Part shown: positions 60,204 to 64,000 of the stretch, piece by piece
Numbering within the stretch: position 1 is the stretch's first letter
Layout: each line of letters starts with the position of its first letter
Source of the DNA: Scatosoma sp900555925
Lineage (GTDB): Bacteria; Bacillota; Clostridia; Christensenellales; Borkfalkiaceae
Reading direction: 5' to 3'
Length of the DNA stretch: 64,000 nucleotides
Assembly (NCBI GenBank): GCA_959603585.1
Contig: CAUGYD010000003.1
Coordinates: 124,001-188,000, forward strand
Notes under the pieces: model-generated
What the model saw: the letters and a program-made list of their open reading frames with translations, nothing else
What the model was told of the DNA's origin: nothing
Databases searched by the model: none
Made by a program: the position numbers and the translations under genes

Positions 60204-63200
60204 TTATTCTGCGTCTTTTCCCGCCCATTCAATGCGGAAATAGCTCAGGTTGAAATCCTGACCGGTTCCGTTGTCGTCGTTGGCGTTGTCGCGGACTTCA
60301 AATACGAACGTCACTTCTTTGCCCGAAAGGGATTCGATTCCCTGAGCCGCGCACAACGCGGAAATATCCACCTCTTTGGCCTTGATTTGACTGCTCGTTG
60401 TCCAATCGATGACGACGACATATTTGCCGTCCACGTACATCGAAAGTTTTGCTTTTGCTCCGCCCGCAATTTCAACGGAGACTTTCAGCGCGTCCTGCGT
60501 TTCGGGCAGAACGACGTTTTTCGCGAACCATACGTTGGTATTGCCATTTCTCTTTTCGTTTCCGCCGCCGTCCGAAGCGTCCACCTGCAACGTTCCTTTA
60601 GGCTTTAAGGTCTCTCTGTCATATGCCGCCCAATGATAATATTGGCTGGTCTGGAATTGGTCGCCGAGCATCCAATCCTCTGTACTGCCGTTTTCAAATT
60701 CGTTGGAATAGACGTCCTCGCAGACCGTATCCTCGCCCTCTACGATAAAGCGGTCGGTAATCGAGAAATTATCCAGTTTTATGGAAATGTCGCCCGTCAC
60801 TTCCAGCACAAAGCTCGCTTGCTTGCCGTTGTAATCCGGGAAATACTGTTTCAGAGGGAACGCGAACGCCTGCCAGCCATCTCCCGTCACAATCGGGGTT
60901 TCCGTCCCCGAAACGCCGCGGAGCGTCGCTTGCTCGATCACCGTCTTTTCCTCTCCGCCCACCGTCATTTTCAAGCGGAAGGAGGTCGTCGCAACAGGAT
61001 CGGTACTGTTTGCACGGGCATAGAACGACACCCATACATTATCCACGGTCGGAAGCGTAAACTCCGCTTTTTCCGCCGTTCCCTTCGCCGCAATTTCTAT
61101 GTTTGTCTTGAAGGAAGGATATACGTCGGAAGTAGCGACATCGGAAGAACGATAGGTGACGTCGCCCGTCCAATCCTCCTCCCAAAGCAGGAAGTCGTTG
61201 AACAGCGGGTCAGTGGGAATCCAATCGGGGTGCTGCTGTAATTCGCCGTCGGTAATCGTCGCCCCCGAACCCGATTCGGGCATCACGAAATGGTCGACCG
61301 TATCCGCTTTATCCGTCACGCTGTCCGTCATCATATTTACGATTCTGTCGAGCGAGACGACCTCGACATTATCGGAGAGCATATTGACGATCGTGCGAAT
61401 ATCCGAATAATTATGAGACCAAGGGTGCACATTGATGACGGAATAAGCATCCGTCGTCGTGACGTCCGTACCCGTCTCGGTAGAGGCGTATTTATTGATT
61501 CTCGCCGCGATATAAGCGGGCGTGGTACTCCAAAGGGAATCGCGGGGCACGATAAACGGTTTTCCGTTCTTCCAATACACGCCGCCCGAATAGGCCCCCT
61601 CAAAGTACCTTCCGCCGTTGAGGACGAGCCCGCCTTTCAGCGCTCCTACGGAAGCATAAGCGTCCATCGTCCCGAAAATGCCTCCGTCTTTGTAGTTTTC
61701 TGCACCGATAATCGTCGTAACGCTCAAATCCGCACGGCGGAGATAAGTATCCAGCTTTCCGAGGAAATCTTGCATGTATTCCGTTCCGGAATTATAGAAA
61801 TTCCCCGCATCGATATAGCCCTGACCGGAAACCGGCGCGCAGAAATAATCGTTTTCTGTCGTAATATCGCCATTATACGCCGCATTCATGACCAAGGGCA
61901 TCATATCCGAAAGAGAGGGCGTAATCGACCAAGTAACCGCAAAATCGTCCTGCTCCCGCCCCGTAGCATTCATGTAGCTGGTGGAAAAGATAGCCGTATT
62001 TTGCCAATATTGTGCATTATCCCCGTCCGAGACGACAAAGGCGACATAATGCTTTCCGCTCTCTGCGGGTAAATCCTTATCGCTGTTCGGCTGGGTAAAT
62101 CCGTCCTCGCTCCTGAATTCCTCCGCTACGTGGAAGGTCAGGTTCATCGTGTAATCGGTAGGCACGAGAAATTGTCCGTACTGACTGAACAGAGCAACGT
62201 CCTGCGTCTCGTTGTACGCATAACCGATGATGGGAATATTCTTATCCAAAAAAGAGTGAATATTCTTTTTCAAAGTATTGTTGATCGTCGTCGTGTTATC
62301 GTAATAGACGTAGAGATACTTATACGTCACGCCGTAGTCGCGGACGTAATAATTCGTTTCGCCATTCAAATCGTAATCCTGATGCACGAGCCCGCCGCTC
62401 GAAAGTTCGGTCATACAGGCGTCGAAGCACCATTTATAGCTCCACATTTCATTCGTGACGTCCATTTTTTCCGTCAGGCCGTATTCTTCAAATTCCTCCT
62501 TGTCATCCGCGGCGACGGGTAAAAATCCGGTAATTCCCGCGAGCGTGGAGGCAATATTGACCGAATAGGTATCGGGATTATAGAGGATAAAGCCTGGCGT
62601 CGCGTACCCTGCCTTCGCGGGGTCACTCGCCTCCTCGCTGTAAGCGCTGTAATAGCCCGAAGCGTCCTTAAATCCGGAGGCGAGGTCTATACCGCTCCCC
62701 CACGTTCCCGCCTCGACCATTTCGGACCAAGCGTCCATATACATGCCTACCGCATCCTCTACCGTGATGCTTTCCGAAGCAACGCCGTACTTTTCCGTCG
62801 CCTCGTCGAGATAGTACATATCCGCATTGGTGCCGTTGGTCATATACTTTCCGTCCACGTAGAAGGTGACCTCTTTCCGCGCGAATAATCCTTGCAGCGC
62901 CGAGACCGTATTGAGTGTATCCGCAGACATGCCCCCTTCTTCATTGAGGACAAAAACCTTTTTATCCCCGCGGAGCTTTGTCGTATTGTAATAGGAGAAA
63001 TCATCGTCTCCCGTAATGTCTCCGATCTCTCCGCCTCCCGTATAATCGGGGTCCTTTTCGCCGCATATCGTGCAATAGCCGTTGACATAGTTGTGCGTAT
63101 GCTCGGCGCTGCTGTTTCCGCCCGTTTCACTGCCCGAACTGTTCGAGGTTTGGCCTTCGCCGCAACCGGCGGAAACCGCAATCGAAAGCACGGAAAGAAG

Positions 63201-63230
63201 CGCCATTAACTTAAAACCTATCTTTTTCAT
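60204..63230 (-). CDS. Large GxGYxYP-family lipoprotein with C-terminal binding modules
   Basis: The 1008-residue protein has a lipoprotein signal (AVSAGCGEG) and a Ser/Gly linker, with a HTHNYVNGYCTICGEKD cysteine-containing insert. GxGYxYP domains follow, in which the motif reads GQGYIDA, so the final Tyr-Pro is replaced. From about residue 590 there are one or two jelly-roll modules (FKTNIEIAAKGTAEKAEFTL...). The start at 63230 is chosen for GGAGGGG about 11 bases upstream. An alternative ATG at 63338 overlaps the permease stop (ATGA) and would add 36 residues before the signal. A 12-bp direct repeat (CGCGTAAATCGG) lies in that gap. Confidence 0.85.
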   Translation of the reverse strand: MKKIGFKLMALLSVLSIAVSAGCGEGQTSNSSGSETGGNSSAEHTHNYVNGYCTICGEKDPDYTGGGEIGDITGDDDFSYYNTTKLRGDKKVFVLNEEGGMSADTLNTVSALQGLFARKEVTFYVDGKYMTNGTNADMYYLDEATEKYGVASESITVEDAVGMYMDAWSEMVEAGTWGSGIDLASGFKDASGYYSAYSEEASDPAKAGYATPGFILYNPDTYSVNIASTLAGITGFLPVAADDKEEFEEYGLTEKMDVTNEMWSYKWCFDACMTELSSGGLVHQDYDLNGETNYYVRDYGVTYKYLYVYYDNTTTINNTLKKNIHSFLDKNIPIIGYAYNETQDVALFSQYGQFLVPTDYTMNLTFHVAEEFRSEDGFTQPNSDKDLPAESGKHYVAFVVSDGDNAQYWQNTAIFSTSYMNATGREQDDFAVTWSITPSLSDMMPLVMNAAYNGDITTENDYFCAPVSGQGYIDAGNFYNSGTEYMQDFLGKLDTYLRRADLSVTTIIGAENYKDGGIFGTMDAYASVGALKGGLVLNGGRYFEGAYSGGVYWKNGKPFIVPRDSLWSTTPAYIAARINKYASTETGTDVTTTDAYSVINVHPWSHNYSDIRTIVNMLSDNVEVVSLDRIVNMMTDSVTDKADTVDHFVMPESGSGATITDGELQQHPDWIPTDPLFNDFLLWEEDWTGDVTYRSSDVATSDVYPSFKTNIEIAAKGTAEKAEFTLPTVDNVWVSFYARANSTDPVATTSFRLKMTVGGEEKTVIEQATLRGVSGTETPIVTGDGWQAFAFPLKQYFPDYNGKQASFVLEVTGDISIKLDNFSITDRFIVEGEDTVCEDVYSNEFENGSTEDWMLGDQFQTSQYYHWAAYDRETLKPKGTLQVDASDGGGNEKRNGNTNVWFAKNVVLPETQDALKVSVEIAGGAKAKLSMYVDGKYVVVIDWTTSSQIKAKEVDISALCAAQGIESLSGKEVTFVFEVRDNANDDNGTGQDFNLSYFRIEWAGKDAE

Positions 63231-63334
63231 TTTCGATTTTTCCCCTCCTTTGAGGATATTTTCATCGCGTAAATCGGCGGCGCGTAAATCGGGCTTAAAC
63301 CGATTGACTATCGCTTCCGCCAAGGCCGATTCTT

Positions 63335-64000
63335 TCATTTCAGGCCCGCGATATTGCTTTGATTGAGAATATATTTTTGGAAGATGAGATACATGATAAT
63401 AATGGGAACAGTAATGAGAATCATGCCCGCGGAGCGAACATAAGTATCCGCATTCCCGCCGAAATTGGGATAGAAACTCTGCATTGCGAGCTGTAAAGTA
63501 TACAGCCAGCCGGAGCCGGAAGTCGTATAGAGAATCATGGGGAAGAGATACTCGTTCCATGTCCCGATAAAAGTCAAAATGACATAGGTCATAATGATGG
63601 GTACCGACATCGGGAAAACGATGACGATGATTTTCTTAAACTCACCGCACCCGTCGATTCCGGCGGCCTCCAAGACGCTGTCGGGAATATTCGACATGTA
63701 CTGCTTTACTAAAAATATCCCGAATACGTTGACGATACCCGGCAAAATAATTCCGAGAATACTGTCGTTGATCCCGAAAAAAATCGTAAGTTTATAGTTT
63801 GCCGCCAATAAAATCTCTCCGGGAATCATCAGAGTCGTCAAAAGGAGCGTGCTCACAAACGCCTTTCCTTTGAACTGCATCTTTGCAAGGACATACCCGA
63901 CGAGCACGGCGACAAATAAACTGAGTCCCGTAAAAGACACGGTATGCAGGAGGCTGACGCCGAGCGCCTGAAAGAGTCTGGCCGACTCGATGACCGTCTT
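63335..64000 (-). CDS. Carbohydrate ABC transporter permease (MalG-like), 5' cut by window edge
   Basis: The frame is open to base 64000, so the N-terminus is missing; 221 residues are visible. It has membrane segments and the EAA loop LEAAGIDGCGEFKKII, with a typical CUT1 C-terminus (FQKYILNQSNIAGLK). It would bring in products of the block C lipoproteins. The matching MalF and binding protein should lie just beyond the window. Confidence 0.92.
   Translation of the reverse strand, partial: KTVIESARLFQALGVSLLHTVSFTGLSLFVAVLVGYVLAKMQFKGKAFVSTLLLTTLMIPGEILLAANYKLTIFFGINDSILGIILPGIVNVFGIFLVKQYMSNIPDSVLEAAGIDGCGEFKKIIVIVFPMSVPIIMTYVILTFIGTWNEYLFPMILYTTSGSGWLYTLQLAMQSFYPNFGGNADTYVRSAGMILITVPIIIMYLIFQKYILNQSNIAGLK

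Overview
This window looks like a chromosome segment from a spore-forming Bacillota (Clostridia-type), probably an uncultured gut or animal-associated lineage of moderate GC. The grounds are spmA/spmB, conserved Gram-positive gene orders (metG-tatD-...-rsmA; tig-clpP-clpX ... lon-yihA), an RqcH-type NFACT protein, vegetative promoters close to TTGACA-17-TATAAT, many lipoproteins, and large glycan-capture loci with CUT1 ABC importers. The taxonomy is inference. There are no rRNA or tRNA genes, CRISPR arrays, transposases or phage genes.

Layout. 1-2.8 kb: 3' part of an EF-G-like GTPase gene, a PAP2 phosphatase and a possible decayed small gene. 2.8-8.1 kb (minus): metG, tatD, a TatD-associated radical SAM gene, a small unknown gene and rsmA. 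8.2-9.3 kb (plus): spmA-spmB. 9.5-9.72 kb (plus): a probable stand-alone structured sRNA with its own promoter and terminator. 9.7-11.5 kb (minus): GTP-type PEP carboxykinase. 12-16.6 kb: a small plus-strand gene, then a minus cluster of PHP phosphatase, a large N6-adenine DNA methyltransferase, a small partner and a HAD phosphatase. 16.9-18.3 kb: an SH3b-NlpC/P60 lipoprotein and a small membrane protein. 18.4-27.6 kb (mostly minus): tig-clpP-clpX, a one-gene plus-strand insertion, then lon-yihA-degenerate sugar-phosphate transferase-AadA-like nucleotidyltransferase. 27.9-34.2 kb: rqcH, a lipoprotein, a membrane protein, a serpin lipoprotein and a MATE exporter.

34.4-64 kb is one long minus-strand glycan-utilisation region with three blocks. 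Block A (46.8 to 34.4 kb): AraC regulator, then GH4 alpha-galactosidase, nucleoside hydrolase, Lpl-type permeases and binding protein, a GH110-like beta-helix protein and a multi-module binding lipoprotein. Block B (58.2 to 47.5 kb): LacI regulator, binding protein, two permeases, two ADP-ribosylglycohydrolase-fold proteins (one predicted cytoplasmic, one a lipoprotein) and a membrane-anchored carbohydrate-binding protein. Block C (64 to 58.3 kb): a permease cut by the window edge and two GxGYxYP lipoproteins. None of the three importers has an ATPase gene here, so a shared MsmK-type ATPase elsewhere is implied. The blocks look like parallel systems that bind a glycan at the cell surface, trim it, import the pieces and finish hydrolysis inside, each under its own regulator: AraC with adjacent direct repeats for A, LacI with three near-identical palindromes for B.

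The most notable points are the sRNA next to pckA, three genes whose promoters place the start codon at or next to +1 (leaderless mRNA), the sugar-phosphate transferase that has lost its catalytic Asp-Glu pair, and the paired inside/outside ADP-ribosylglycohydrolase homologues in a sugar-import operon.
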